DNA of 64,000 nucleotides from Dermacoccus nishinomiyaensis (GCF_900447535.1 NZ_UFXX01000002.1:186001-250000), one strand, 5' to 3'; positions 51,615 through 60,904 are shown, counted from the first letter of the stretch. Translations and numbers: made by a program. The notes: generated by a model not told the origin, from the letters alone.

Positions 51615-54600
51615 TCAGTCGCGCTCCCCTGCCGCAGCGCGCGTCAGTGAGCGCATCGTGCGCAGCGCCACCGACATCGGGGCCAGGCGGGCCGCCGAGT
51701 TCTGCACGCCCGTCACGGCGGCGCGGGCACGCTCGACGGCGAGCGAGTGGCGCTGCGCCCACTGCTGCCAGCGCTCCTGCGTCGTCTGCGATGCCTCCGA
51801 CTCGGCGAGCACATCCCGTGTGAGGTCGGCGAGCACCGCGTACGCGTCGTCGCGCACGGCGCCGCGCGCCAGCGCGTCCCAGCGGTCGTCACGCGGCAGC
51901 TCGGCGATGGCGTCGAGCATGCGGCCGAGGCCGATCTGGGCGCCGCCGTAGTAGTACGCCGCGGCGACATCCTCGACGTCCTCACCGAGGTCACGCGCGA
52001 GCTCGACGATGTCGAGCAGGACGAAGTCGTCGAGCAGGGCCGCCGCACGTCGCGCGAGCGCCGTCGGGACGCCCTCGCCGACGAGCTGGTCGACCTCGGC
52101 CTCGAACTTCTCGCGCCCGACGCCGACGACGAGGTCGGGCACCTTCGGCGACAGCTGCTGCACGGGTCCGCGGTAGCGCTCGACGAGCGTCTCGATCGGC
52201 GTGTGCTCCACCTCGTGGTGGACGAACCAGCGCGTCGCCCGGTCGAGCAGGCGGCGCAGACGCAGCAGCAGCCTTGACTGCACCTGCGTGCTGATGACGT
52301 GGTCGAGCGCCTCCACGTCGTCGATGAAGCTCTGCGCGTCGAACACCTCACGCGCGACCACGAAGGCCTTGACGATCTCCTCGGCCCGGGCGCCCGTCTC
52401 CTCGACCGCGCGGTGGACGAAGGTGATGCCGCCGCGGTTGACGAGGCCGTTGACGAGCGAGTTCGTGATGATCTCGCGCCGCAGCGGGTGGTTCTCCATC
52501 GTCGTGGCGTACGGCTCGCGCAGCGCCTCGGGGAAGTAGCCGAGCAGCTCACGCACGAGCCACGGGTCGTCGACGAGCTCGCTCGCGCCGACCTCGTTCT
52601 TCAGCCGTAGCTTCGAGTACGCGAGCAGCACGCTGAACTCCGGCGACGTCAGCCCCTCGCCGGCCTCGAGGCGCCGATCGATCTCGGCCTCGTCGGGCAG
52701 GAACTCGAGCTCGCGGTCGAGGAAGCCGTCCGACTCGAGGTCGGCGATGAGCCGGCGGTGCACGTGCAGCATCTGCGGGCCCTGCACGCGAGCGTTGCCG
52801 AGCAGCGTGTTCTGGTCCGTGTTGTGACGCAGCACCTTCGAGCCGACCTCGTCCGTCATCGAGGCGAGCAGCTCGTTGCGCTCCTCGAGCGCGAGCGCAC
52901 CGTCGCGCACGGCGTCGGCGAGCAGGATCTTGATGTTGACCTCGTGGTCGCTCGTGTCGACGCCGGCCGAGTTGTCGATGGCGTCGGTGTTGACGCTGAC
53001 GCCGTGCTGTGCCGCCTCGATGCGCCCGCGCTGGCTGACGCCCAGGTTGCCGCCCTCACCGATGACGCGCACGCGCAGGTCGCGACCGTCGACGCGCACG
53101 GCGTCGTTGGCACGGTCGCCGATCTCGGCGTTCGTCTCGTCGGAGGCCTTGATGTACGTGCCGATGCCACCGTTCCAGAACAGGTCGACGGGGGCGAGCA
53201 GCACCGCGCGCATCAGATCGTTCGGCGTCATCGTCTCGACGCCGTCGTCGATGCCGAGCGCCTCGCGGATCTGCGGTGTCAGCTTGATCTGCTTGGCCGA
53301 GCGGGAGAAGACGCCGCCGCCCTCGGAGATGAGGTCGCGCGAGTAGTCCGACCACGACGAGCGCGGCAGCTCGAACAGGCGGCGCCGCTCGGCATACGAC
53401 GCGGCAGCGTCCGGGTTGGGGTCGATGAAGATGTCACGGTGGTCGAAGGCGGCCACGAGTCGGATGTGCTCCGACAGCAGCATGCCGTTGCCGAACACGT
53501 CACCACTCATGTCGCCGACGCCGACGACGGTGAAGTCGTCGCTCTGCGTGTCGTGGCCCAGCTCGCGGAAGTGGCGCTTGACCGACTCCCACGCGCCGCG
53601 GGCGGTGATGCCCATCGCCTTGTGGTCGTAGCCGTTCGAACCGCCCGAGGCGAAGGCATCGTCGAGCCAGAAGCCCTCGCGACGAGCTACGGCGTTGGCC
53701 TTGTCGGAGAACGTCGCGGTGCCCTTGTCGGCGGCGACGACGAGGTAGGGGTCGTCGTCGTCGTGGCGCACGACGTCCTGCGGCGCGATGATCGTGTCGC
53801 CGTCACGGTTGTCGGTGACGCTGAGCAGACCGCCGATGAAGGCCTCGTAGGCCTCGACGCCCGCGGCGAGCCATGCCTCGCGATCCGCCGGGTCGGGTAG
53901 CTGCTTCGCGACGAAACCGCCCTTCGACCCGGTCGGCACGATGACGGCATTCTTGACCATCTGCGCCTTGACGAGGCCGAGGATCTCGGTGCGGAAGTCC
54001 TCGAAACGGTCGCTCCAGCGCAGCCCGCCGCGCGCGACGAGCCCGAAGCGCAGGTGCACACCCTCGACCTTCGGGCCGTAGACCCAGATCTCGAACATCG
54101 GCACGGGCGCGGGGATGCCGGGAACGTCGGCGCAGCGGATCTTGAACACGAGCTCCGCACACTCACCGGAGAGCAACTTCGGCGTGTACGCGTTCGTGCG
54201 CACGATCGCCATGATGACGCCCTCGAGTGTGCGCAGGATGCGGTCGTGGTCGAGGCTCGCGACATCCGCGAGACCGTCGGCGAAGCGCTGGCGGACGGCC
54301 TGCGTCTGCGCCTCTCGCTCGTCGGCGTCGAGGGAGGGGTCGAAGCGCGCCTCGAACAGGCGCACGAGCAGCGACGTCAGATCCGTGTTCGCGAGCAGCG
54401 CCGCGACGACGTACTCGTAGCTGAGCGAGAACCCGATCTGACGCATGTAGCGCGCGAGCGCCCGCAGATGGTTGATCTGACGCCACGACAACCCGGCCGC
54501 GAGGACGAGCTGGTTGAGCGCGTCGTTCTCGGCCTGCCCGCGCCAGGCGGCGAGCACCGTCTCCATGACGTTCGTGCGCCGACGCGCGCTCTCCTGCGGC

Positions 54601-56525
54601 GTGTTGCCCCACATCGCCGTGCGATCGGCGACAAGGCCGAAGTCGTAGACGTGGCAGGTGGAGCCGTCGGCGCGCGTCAGCGTGTACGGACGCTCGTCCG
54701 AGACCTGCACGCCGAGGTTCGTGAAGATCGGGAATACCTCGGTGAGCATGAGCGGCTCGTTGCGGAAGATCTTGAGGCGTCGCTCGCGCGAGTCGACCTT
54801 GTCGGTGCCGTACAGCGTGAGCGCCGCGTCGTCGTCACCGAGGCGTTCGAGCCGGCGCATGTCGGCGACGGCCTGACGGGGGGTGAAGTCGTCGGAGTAA
54901 CCGGCCGGGAACCCGTCTGCGAAGGTCGAGACGAGCTGGCGGGCATCGACGTCCGCGAGCCCCTCCTCCGCGTGCGCGGCCTGCGTGACGCGCTCGCTCC
55001 ACGTGCGCGTCACCTCGAGGACGGCGGCGCGGATGTCGTCCGCACTGACGTCCGGGATCGCCGTCCCACGCGGCAGGCGCACCGTGTAGTAGATGCGTGC
55101 GAGCGCCTCGGAGGTGACGCGGGCGGTGTAGTCGACCGTCTCCGAGCCGTACGCCTGGGCGAGGTGCTGTGCAATGGCCTCGCGCACGCGGGTGTTGTAG
55201 CGATCGCGCGGCAGGTAGACGAGGACGGCGACGAAGCGGCCGTAGTCGTCATTGCGCAGGAAGACGCCGACGTGACGGCGCGCCTGCAGGCGCACGACCT
55301 CCGTGGCGATCTCGTAGAGGCGCTCCGAGGAGGTCTGGAACAGCTCGTCGCGCGGGTAGCTCTCGAGCACGTGGAGCAGGTCGCGGCCCGAGTGCGAGTC
55401 GGGCGAGTAGCCCGCCCGGCGGATCACCTTGGCGACGCGCTCGGCGACGATCGGGATGCTCGACGGCGACGCCGCGTAGGTGCGGGCGGTGTGCAGGCCG
55501 AGGAAGCGACGCTCGCCGGTGACGTTGCCCGCCTCGTCGAATGTCTTCACGCCGACGTAGTCGAGGTAGGCGTCACGATGCACGCGCGAACGCGAGTTGG
55601 CCTTCGTCAGCGTGAGCAGCTGCGGCGAACGCGCCGCGGCGCGACTCTGCGGCGTCATCCGCTCGAACCCGCGCGGCGCGTCGGAGGCCGAGCGCAGGAT
55701 GCCGAGGGCGCTGCCGTCGACGGGACGCAGCACGTCCTCGCCGTCGACGACGTCGAGGGCGTACTCGCGATAGCCGAGGAAGGTGAAGTTGTCCTCGGAG
55801 AGCCAGGTGAGGAAGCGGCGCACGTCGGCCGTCGCGAACTCCGGCACCGACACGGGCGGGTTGGCTCCGAGGTCGTCGACGATGGCGAGCGCCTGGTCGC
55901 GCATGCGCTGCCAGTCGTTCGCGGCGGCGCGCACGTCGTCGATGACGTCGCTGATCGTGCGCTCGATCTCGTCGGCGCCCGTGAAGTCGCCCAGCGGCGA
56001 GATGTGCAGGTAGACCCACGACTCCTCGCTCTCGCGCTGGCCCTCCGGCACCGTGTCGGTCTGGCCGGGCAGGCGCACCGCGCCGGGACGCTTACCGCTG
56101 CGGCGCGCGAAGCACAGCTGCCCCGAGGCGTCGCGCCGCACCGCCATCTGCGGGTGCAGCAGGTCGCCGATGCCGGCGCCACGCGAGGTGACGGCGGCGA
56201 CGATCGAATCGACGACGAACGGCATGTCGTCCGTGACGACGCGGATGACGGCGCCCGCAGTGAGACGGTTGACGCCCCCGTGCTCGACGGCGTCGTCGAT
56301 GAGGGAGGCGGGCAGATCCCCCTCGACCTCGACGATCGAGTGCGCACCGGCGCGGCGCTGCGCGGCCTGCATCTGGCCCTCGACCACCCAGGCCAGGTGG
56401 TCGAGCGACTTGCCGGCCAGCTCGGCCGGAGGGATGTCGCCCAACACCCCCTGGACGATCTCGAGCGCGACCCCGGTGCGGGCCTCGACGTCGGACAGAG
56501 CAGGCGTTGGAGCCTCGGCAGACAT
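51615..56525 (-). CDS. NAD-specific glutamate dehydrogenase (large, about 180 kDa)
   Basis: 1636 residues, the size of the Streptomyces-type enzyme. It deaminates glutamate to 2-oxoglutarate and ammonia for catabolism. A long N-terminal regulatory part (ACT-like segments such as VDSIVAAVTSRGAGIGDLLHPQM) precedes the catalytic core: GGLRWSDRFEDFRTEILGLVKAQMVKNAVIVPTGSKGGF (with the glutamate-site lysines), ASGGSNGYDHKAMGITARGAWESVKRHFRELG, VVGVGDMSGDVFGNGMLLS (NAD-binding GxGxMxG) and NGGIGTYIKASDETNAEIGDRAND, read in parts. A helical C-terminal domain ends it. In mycobacteria this enzyme is inhibited by GarA; a garA gene is not in view. It ends 17 bp before the PdtaS-like start and may be co-transcribed with it. 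Confidence 0.95.
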   Translation of the reverse strand: MSAEAPTPALSDVEARTGVALEIVQGVLGDIPPAELAGKSLDHLAWVVEGQMQAAQRRAGAHSIVEVEGDLPASLIDDAVEHGGVNRLTAGAVIRVVTDDMPFVVDSIVAAVTSRGAGIGDLLHPQMAVRRDASGQLCFARRSGKRPGAVRLPGQTDTVPEGQRESEESWVYLHISPLGDFTGADEIERTISDVIDDVRAAANDWQRMRDQALAIVDDLGANPPVSVPEFATADVRRFLTWLSEDNFTFLGYREYALDVVDGEDVLRPVDGSALGILRSASDAPRGFERMTPQSRAAARSPQLLTLTKANSRSRVHRDAYLDYVGVKTFDEAGNVTGERRFLGLHTARTYAASPSSIPIVAERVAKVIRRAGYSPDSHSGRDLLHVLESYPRDELFQTSSERLYEIATEVVRLQARRHVGVFLRNDDYGRFVAVLVYLPRDRYNTRVREAIAQHLAQAYGSETVDYTARVTSEALARIYYTVRLPRGTAIPDVSADDIRAAVLEVTRTWSERVTQAAHAEEGLADVDARQLVSTFADGFPAGYSDDFTPRQAVADMRRLERLGDDDAALTLYGTDKVDSRERRLKIFRNEPLMLTEVFPIFTNLGVQVSDERPYTLTRADGSTCHVYDFGLVADRTAMWGNTPQESARRRTNVMETVLAAWRGQAENDALNQLVLAAGLSWRQINHLRALARYMRQIGFSLSYEYVVAALLANTDLTSLLVRLFEARFDPSLDADEREAQTQAVRQRFADGLADVASLDHDRILRTLEGVIMAIVRTNAYTPKLLSGECAELVFKIRCADVPGIPAPVPMFEIWVYGPKVEGVHLRFGLVARGGLRWSDRFEDFRTEILGLVKAQMVKNAVIVPTGSKGGFVAKQLPDPADREAWLAAGVEAYEAFIGGLLSVTDNRDGDTIIAPQDVVRHDDDDPYLVVAADKGTATFSDKANAVARREGFWLDDAFASGGSNGYDHKAMGITARGAWESVKRHFRELGHDTQSDDFTVVGVGDMSGDVFGNGMLLSEHIRLVAAFDHRDIFIDPNPDAAASYAERRRLFELPRSSWSDYSRDLISEGGGVFSRSAKQIKLTPQIREALGIDDGVETMTPNDLMRAVLLAPVDLFWNGGIGTYIKASDETNAEIGDRANDAVRVDGRDLRVRVIGEGGNLGVSQRGRIEAAQHGVSVNTDAIDNSAGVDTSDHEVNIKILLADAVRDGALALEERNELLASMTDEVGSKVLRHNTDQNTLLGNARVQGPQMLHVHRRLIADLESDGFLDRELEFLPDEAEIDRRLEAGEGLTSPEFSVLLAYSKLRLKNEVGASELVDDPWLVRELLGYFPEALREPYATTMENHPLRREIITNSLVNGLVNRGGITFVHRAVEETGARAEEIVKAFVVAREVFDAQSFIDDVEALDHVISTQVQSRLLLRLRRLLDRATRWFVHHEVEHTPIETLVERYRGPVQQLSPKVPDLVVGVGREKFEAEVDQLVGEGVPTALARRAAALLDDFVLLDIVELARDLGEDVEDVAAAYYYGGAQIGLGRMLDAIAELPRDDRWDALARGAVRDDAYAVLADLTRDVLAESEASQTTQERWQQWAQRHSLAVERARAAVTGVQNSAARLAPMSVALRTMRSLTRAAAGERD

Positions 56526-56590
56526 GACCTCTCCTGGCAGAGCGACGGGCGGTACGACGCTGTACCGCTGCCGTCGACTCTAACGCGCCC

Positions 56591-56628
56591 CGGCGACGTC
56601 GACGGCCTTCGGCGACGTCGACGGCCTT
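56591..56628. repeat. 19-bp perfect tandem duplication
   Basis: CGGCGACGTCGACGGCCTT occurs twice head to tail between the NAD-GDH start and the next gene. Each copy contains the palindrome GACGTC and GTCGAC. Likely replication slippage; a doubled regulatory site is possible. Confidence 0.8.
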
Positions 56629-56734
56629 CGGTGTCGCAGACTTCACCGACGCGCCAGGACGCCTCGCGTCGTCGTCCACAAGCTGGGGGCTCGGGCTCGG
56701 CACGTTGTCGGTGCCGGCGCCTACGGTGGGGTTC

Positions 56735-57316
56735 ATGGAATCACTCACCGCCGCACCCACGGACGTCGCCCCGCAGCTCACCCGGGCTGCGCTGCGACTG
56801 CTCGACGTCACGTTCGAGCCTGCGGCGGTGTGCAGCGGTGAACGCTTCGATCTCGTCGTCGAGGCGTTGAGCGATCAGTTGAGCGACACCGCGACGGCGC
56901 TGCTGGCCACCGCTCCCCTGCCACCGTTCCGCGCGCCCGAGCTGCCTCATATCGCCGGGGCGACGACGCGTCGCGCGGGGGTGACGTTGCGGCGCGCCGT
57001 CGAGGAGGGCACGCTGCCCGGCAGCGGCCGCTCCTTGACCACGAGCCGTGACGATCTGCTCGACGTCGAACGCTCGATCCGCGACCTCGTGAGCACGCAC
57101 CCACAGCTCGCGTCCACGGCAGCGCTGCCCTGCGCGGACGCGGTGGGGCGCCTCGCGCGCGTCGTCTCCACCTACGCCCACGGCTACGCGCGGGTGGCTG
57201 CCGCGCTCGCACGGCCCGGCTGCTCTCGTGAGGCGGCCGCCGACGCGGCGGCCCGCACCGAACGAGCGCTCGTGCGCTGCCTCGATCGCTGCGGTGACAC
57301 GCGGGCCCTGCGCTGA
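56735..57316 (+). CDS. Hypothetical helical protein, 193 aa
   Basis: An Ala/Leu/Arg-rich, mostly helical cytoplasmic protein with no signal or membrane segment. Segments include TRAALRLLDVTFEPAAV, RRAGVTLRRAVEEGTLPGSGRSL, DLLDVERSIRDLVSTHPQL and a C-terminal YAHGYARVAAALARPGCSREAAADAAARTE (in parts). I recognise no family. The start at 56735 is preferred to one 30 bp upstream because the extension is short and unlike the rest. It is divergent from NAD-GDH and convergent with the DUF6912 gene. Confidence 0.6.
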   Translation: MESLTAAPTDVAPQLTRAALRLLDVTFEPAAVCSGERFDLVVEALSDQLSDTATALLATAPLPPFRAPELPHIAGATTRRAGVTLRRAVEEGTLPGSGRSLTTSRDDLLDVERSIRDLVSTHPQLASTAALPCADAVGRLARVVSTYAHGYARVAAALARPGCSREAAADAAARTERALVRCLDRCGDTRALR

Positions 57317-57343
57317 GCGCGGGCACGCTCCGCCGGGGGCCGC

Positions 57344-57751
57344 TCAGAGCAGTGCGCGTACCGCGTCGATCTCGCTCGCGTCGTACCAACTGAGTTCGAG
57401 GTCGGCGTCGTCGCTCACCTGCTCACCCTCGTCGCCGACGAGGAAGCACGCGACATCGCGCAGCGTCACGTCGCCGTCCACGACGACGCGGCCGGGGAGT
57501 GCGCCGCCACCGGTGGAGGCCGCGGGCCTCACTCGAGCGTCCGGCACGTCGACGACCACGACGACGACGCGGCGCCCGGCACAGCCTGCGGCTGCGAGTT
57601 GCGTCGCGATGTGCTCGTGCAGTTCCTCGTCGCCGTGCGGGGCGAGCGCGCGCACGTCGTCGGTGACGGCGAACGCCGCCTCCACCGTCAGAGCCGAGGT
57701 GGCGAGCGCCGCGACACCGTCAGCGGTCACGGGGCAGTACAGGCGAGTCAT
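57344..57751 (-). CDS. DUF6912-like protein
   Basis: 135 residues. The start MTRLYCPVTADGVAALATSAL followed by AAFAVTDDVRALAPHGDEELHEHIATQLAA and RRVVVVVVDVPDARVRP fits the small actinobacterial DUF6912 family as I know it (xxYxPxT, AxxVTxxxR, DEELE). The C-terminus ELSWYDASEIDAVRALL is also of that type. Function unknown. AAAGG precedes the ATG. It begins 37 bp after the CpaE-like stop in the same direction. Confidence 0.7.
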   Translation of the reverse strand: MTRLYCPVTADGVAALATSALTVEAAFAVTDDVRALAPHGDEELHEHIATQLAAAGCAGRRVVVVVVDVPDARVRPAASTGGGALPGRVVVDGDVTLRDVACFLVGDEGEQVSDDADLELSWYDASEIDAVRALL

Positions 57752-57788
57752 CGGAAAGCCTTTCGAGCGGTGGGGCGACGCCTCGAGC

Positions 57789-59075
57789 CTAGCGGCGCCG
57801 CCATGCGCGACGACGACGCGTCGCATGCGGTGCCACGTCGGCGCCCAGCTCGCTCGCGAGATCGCGCACGGCGGCGAGGTACGGTGCGCCATCAGCGCCC
57901 TCGAGCAGGGTTCCGCGCAGCACCGCGGCGTCCAGCGCATCGCGCACGTCGGGCAGCACCGCCACGGGTCGCACACCGAGGAAGCGTTCCAACGCGTCCG
58001 CGACGACCGACGAGGCGCTCCCGCCGACCGCTCGTTCGCGGGCCTTCGACACGACGACGCGGACGTCGTCGTGCAGGTCGATGATCGCCGGCGCGTGTTG
58101 CACGAACCGTTGCAGCGAGACAGGGTCGCAGCCGGCGAGCGCGACGACGTGGTCGGCGCGCGCGAACGCCTCACTCGAGACCCCGACCCGGGAGGGAGCG
58201 ACGGTGTCGAACAGCAGGCTCTCGTCGGCCTCGACCTCGGCCGCCACGTCGATGACGACCCAGCGGTAGTGCTGGGCGGCGAGATCGAGGACGCGGCCGA
58301 GGTGAAATCGGGTCAGCTCGTGCCAGCGCCCGGAATGCCCTATGCCGGTGAGCACGTCGAAGCCGGGCGTGACGTGCGCGGCGATGGAACGTAACTGGTG
58401 CAGGTTGAGGGTGCCCGCATCGACGAGACGCGCGGCCGCGAGCACGCCGGGTGCCTCGTCGAGCAGCCCGAGATGCGCCGAGCAGGACGGCGCGACTGTG
58501 TCGGCGTCGACGAGCAGCGTCGGCCCGCTCTCGCTCAGGGCCTGCGCGAGATGGGTGGCGCACGTCGTGCGCCCCGGAGCGCCGGGCGGGCCCCACACGA
58601 CGACGGTGGTGCTCGTCGGCGATGACGCGGCCGCTGCGCCGTCATCGGGCCCGTCGGTGGCCAGGCTCGTCTCGGCCTGTTCTGCGGCGGCCGAGAGCTC
58701 GTGCTCGGCGGGGCCGGTGTGCGCGAGGGTCTCGAAGGCCTGCTCCAGCTCGCCCGATCCGACGACGTGGGTCCGTCGCAGGGACCACGCCTCGCACTGG
58801 CGAGCGTCCAGAGCGGATGTGGCTGAGACGACACCGAGCACCGACGCACCCCGCACGGTCAGTTCCGCGACGACGCTGCCGTTCATGCCCGGGAAATCAG
58901 GGCTGATCGCGGCGACGGTGACGGCGCCCGACTCGGCGGCGCTGAGTAGTTCGGTGACATCGGCGCAGCGCCGCACGAGGGTCGCGTCCTCGACGGAGGC
59001 GAGCTCCTCGGCGAACCGCGCCTCGAGACGCGCCGAGATCGCGGTCGCGACGGTGCACACCGTCATCGTCGTCAC
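57789..59075 (-). CDS. CpaE-like ParA/MinD-family protein of the Tad system
   Basis: 428 residues. The N-terminal 140 residues are receiver-like (TVCTVATAISARLEARFAEEL, VTVAAISPDFPGMNGSVVAELTVRG). A ParA/MinD-type ATPase domain starts near residue 185: the P-loop is WGPPGAPGRTTCATHLAQALS, where Arg stands for the usual Walker lysine, then LLVDADTVAPSCSAHLGLL and VVIDVAAEVEADESLLFD. CpaE/TadZ proteins place the pilus machine at the cell pole. The GTG start overlaps the stop of the SAF gene (GTGA). The altered P-loop is typical of atypical ATPases in this family, so hydrolysis may be lost. Confidence 0.75.
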   Translation of the reverse strand: MTTMTVCTVATAISARLEARFAEELASVEDATLVRRCADVTELLSAAESGAVTVAAISPDFPGMNGSVVAELTVRGASVLGVVSATSALDARQCEAWSLRRTHVVGSGELEQAFETLAHTGPAEHELSAAAEQAETSLATDGPDDGAAAASSPTSTTVVVWGPPGAPGRTTCATHLAQALSESGPTLLVDADTVAPSCSAHLGLLDEAPGVLAAARLVDAGTLNLHQLRSIAAHVTPGFDVLTGIGHSGRWHELTRFHLGRVLDLAAQHYRWVVIDVAAEVEADESLLFDTVAPSRVGVSSEAFARADHVVALAGCDPVSLQRFVQHAPAIIDLHDDVRVVVSKARERAVGGSASSVVADALERFLGVRPVAVLPDVRDALDAAVLRGTLLEGADGAPYLAAVRDLASELGADVAPHATRRRRAWRRR

Positions 59076-59752
59076 GAGCGGGCCGCCGAGTCGAGCGGCA
59101 CCAGCGTGATGCGCGCGCCCGAGTTGACGGCATCGATCATTGCCGGCAACGACTCGCGCGGGACGAGGATCTCGACGGGCGAGCCGTCGGCGACGGCGAC
59201 GACACCGCCGCTGCGCGAACCGACGTGCGACACCAGGGCCCGCTCGACGCTCTGGTGCGGCTTGTCGAAGCCGGTCGAGCCGGCGCCCTCCTTCTTGTCC
59301 GAAACCCAGACCTCGACGTCCCCGCCGGAGCGGATGACGTCGGCCTGCCCGCGCTCGACGTTGACCGACAGGGCGCGAACCGTCACACCGGAGGCGTCCC
59401 CGACGGCGTTCTTCGGCACGAGCTCCCCGGCCCCGACGGCGCGCTGGACGACGCCGCCCGGCTGGGTCGCGCTCGACAGGTACTGCCCGCCGCGATCGTC
59501 GAGACGAACCCTCGTCGGCACGAGGTCGGACGAGGTGAGGCGCTGACCAGGCACGAGGGCGCTCTTCGCACTCCACACCTGCACCGAATCGTCGAACGAG
59601 CCGATGACACGCAACGTGCCGAGCACGCCGAGGGCGAGCAGCACGATGCCTACGACCCAGCGCACGTCCTTCATGCCGGTCGGCACGAACCGCCGCGCCG
59701 CCTGCGCCCCCGGCGAGACGTCCTTCAACCTGCGTACCCCACGCTCACCCAC
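59072..59752 (-). CDS. SAF-domain protein (RcpC/CpaB-like)
   Basis: 226 residues. One membrane helix (VRWVVGIVLLALGVLGTLRVIG) is followed by a SAF domain (VWSAKSALVPGQRLTSSDLVPTRVRL, VQRAVGAGELVPKNAVG) and a C-terminal region with GARITLVPLDS. RcpC/CpaB proteins are periplasmic or cell-wall-side parts of Tad pilus machines. The GTG at 59752 has GAGGAGGA upstream. It is coupled to the CpaE-like gene and divergent from the small HTH gene. Confidence 0.75.
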   Translation of the reverse strand: MGERGVRRLKDVSPGAQAARRFVPTGMKDVRWVVGIVLLALGVLGTLRVIGSFDDSVQVWSAKSALVPGQRLTSSDLVPTRVRLDDRGGQYLSSATQPGGVVQRAVGAGELVPKNAVGDASGVTVRALSVNVERGQADVIRSGGDVEVWVSDKKEGAGSTGFDKPHQSVERALVSHVGSRSGGVVAVADGSPVEILVPRESLPAMIDAVNSGARITLVPLDSAARS

Positions 59753-59832
59753 GATGTTCCTCCTCGTTCGTCCACAGCCGAGATCCATCGTCACGCGGGC
59801 GAGCGGGCCCGACGCCTAGAATGATCGTCAGG

Positions 59833-59843
59833 TTTTGGTAAGA
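59833..59843 (+). promoter_or_regulatory. Single copy of the tadA-upstream motif
   Basis: TTTTGGTAAGA matches CTTTGGTAAGA, the motif repeated in front of tadA, at 10 of 11 positions and has the same direction relative to the following gene. It lies 28 bp before the HTH gene and about 80 bp upstream of the SAF gene on the other strand. Confidence 0.5.
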
Positions 59844-59870
59844 ATCTCCGCACCCGTCGAAAGGCACCCC

Positions 59871-60086
59871 ATGGCGCAGCGCTTCGTCCAGATCGCCGAC
59901 GTGGCGGAGACCCTCAACGTCTCGGCGCGGCAGGTCTACGGACTCGTCAAGTCGGGTGAGCTGCCGGCGATCAAGATCAACAACCAGTGGCGCGTCGAGG
60001 CAGCCGAGGTGGAGCGCTACATCGAACGCGCCTACGCCGCAACGCGATCCGCCGTCGCCGCCGGCGGAATGGGCGAGGACTTCTGA
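59871..60086 (+). CDS. Excisionase/MerR-like HTH regulator, 71 aa
   Basis: A single winged helix-turn-helix: MAQRFVQIADVAETLNVSARQVYGLVKSGELPAIKINNQWRVEAAEVERYIERAY (read in parts), with the NVSARQVYGLV recognition region and a WRV wing. It is of the DNA-binding excisionase fold that in actinobacteria also includes BldC-type regulators. The start is at 59871 with AAAGG upstream; an ATG 36 bp earlier overlaps the motif region. Its place opposite the SAF-CpaE pair, with the tadA motif in its promoter, makes it a candidate regulator of the pilus genes. Confidence 0.8.
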   Translation: MAQRFVQIADVAETLNVSARQVYGLVKSGELPAIKINNQWRVEAAEVERYIERAYAATRSAVAAGGMGEDF

Positions 60087-60167
60087 GGGCTCGACGTTCG
60101 TCCACGCGCGCCTGATCACCTGCTCGGGGGGCCGGCGTGAGGTGTGAACTCAGTCAGCGGCAGCGGC

Positions 60168-60731
60168 TCAGCGTCCGCTGGCGTTGACGTCGATCCACGC
60201 GAGATGGGCGAGCGGGAGCACGAGACTCGCCGCGCCGCGCGCCGGGGTGAGGACGACGTGATCGGCGCTCACCGCGTCGATCGTCCCGACGATCGTGTGC
60301 CCGCCGAGGCGATGCCAGGCGAGAGGGGCACGTGAACGCGCCATGGCACGCAGCACGCTGCTCCATCCGCGTCCGATCGACGAACCGTCGGCCGCGACGT
60401 GGGGGCGCCCCAGCCCGCTGACGCAGGCGATCGCACTGACGGGCACGAGACGGAGCCCGGCACGCACGAGGTCGTCGACACCGTGCACCGCATGCACGCC
60501 GTCACGATCGAGAGCGAGCCAGCCCTCCCCCACGTCGAGGAGGTGCCCGCGCAGAGTCTCGGTGCCGACGCTCAGTGCGACGACACTGCCGATCCCGGCA
60601 CGCAGCCGGTCGACCAGCGTGACGCCGGCGTGCTCGACGCGCACGCTCTCAGCGACCTCTGCCCGCGCCTCGGCACGTTCCTGTGCCTCCTGGGCAGCCT
60701 CGAGGTCGGCCAGCAATCGCTCCATTCGCAT
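60168..60731 (-). CDS. Conserved-type protein with coiled coil and Sm-like fold
   Basis: 187 residues. The first 30 form a charged coiled coil (LLADLEAAQEAQERAEARAEVAE), then come two short barrel-like modules (ALSVGTETLRGHLLDVGEGWLALDRDG and HTIVGTIDAVSADHVVLTPA) resembling Sm/LSM-like sequences of actinobacterial proteins. No family name known to me. It is convergent with the HTH gene and divergent from the LysM gene. Possibly RNA- or DNA-binding; inferred from the fold-like pattern only. Confidence 0.6.
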   Translation of the reverse strand: MRMERLLADLEAAQEAQERAEARAEVAESVRVEHAGVTLVDRLRAGIGSVVALSVGTETLRGHLLDVGEGWLALDRDGVHAVHGVDDLVRAGLRLVPVSAIACVSGLGRPHVAADGSSIGRGWSSVLRAMARSRAPLAWHRLGGHTIVGTIDAVSADHVVLTPARGAASLVLPLAHLAWIDVNASGR

Positions 60732-60799
60732 GGCTCGACGCTAGAGCAGCGAGGAGCTCGGACGGGCGAAAAAAGTTTTTCATCTTCCACGCCCCCACT

Positions 60800-60821
60800 C
60801 GACACGATGTGTCGTTACATT
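60800..60821 (+). promoter_or_regulatory. Palindrome and -10 box before the LysM gene
   Basis: CGACAC-GAT-GTGTCG is a perfect six-base inverted repeat (60800-60814), followed by TACATT at 60816-60821 as a possible -10 box. The start codon lies about 85 bp downstream. It could be an operator for a repressor. Confidence 0.4.
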
Positions 60822-60904
60822 GCATTCATCGACATCACACGTCACTGAACGTCATCGTTCGTCATGGATGTTGATCGGCGGCGACACGAGTCGCGCCGAG
60901 GCGC

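Noticed and set aside
54054-56870. 938-codon plus-strand frame opposite NAD-glutamate dehydrogenase
   Set aside because: It is a codon-bias shadow of the long, well-conserved enzyme gene on the other strand.
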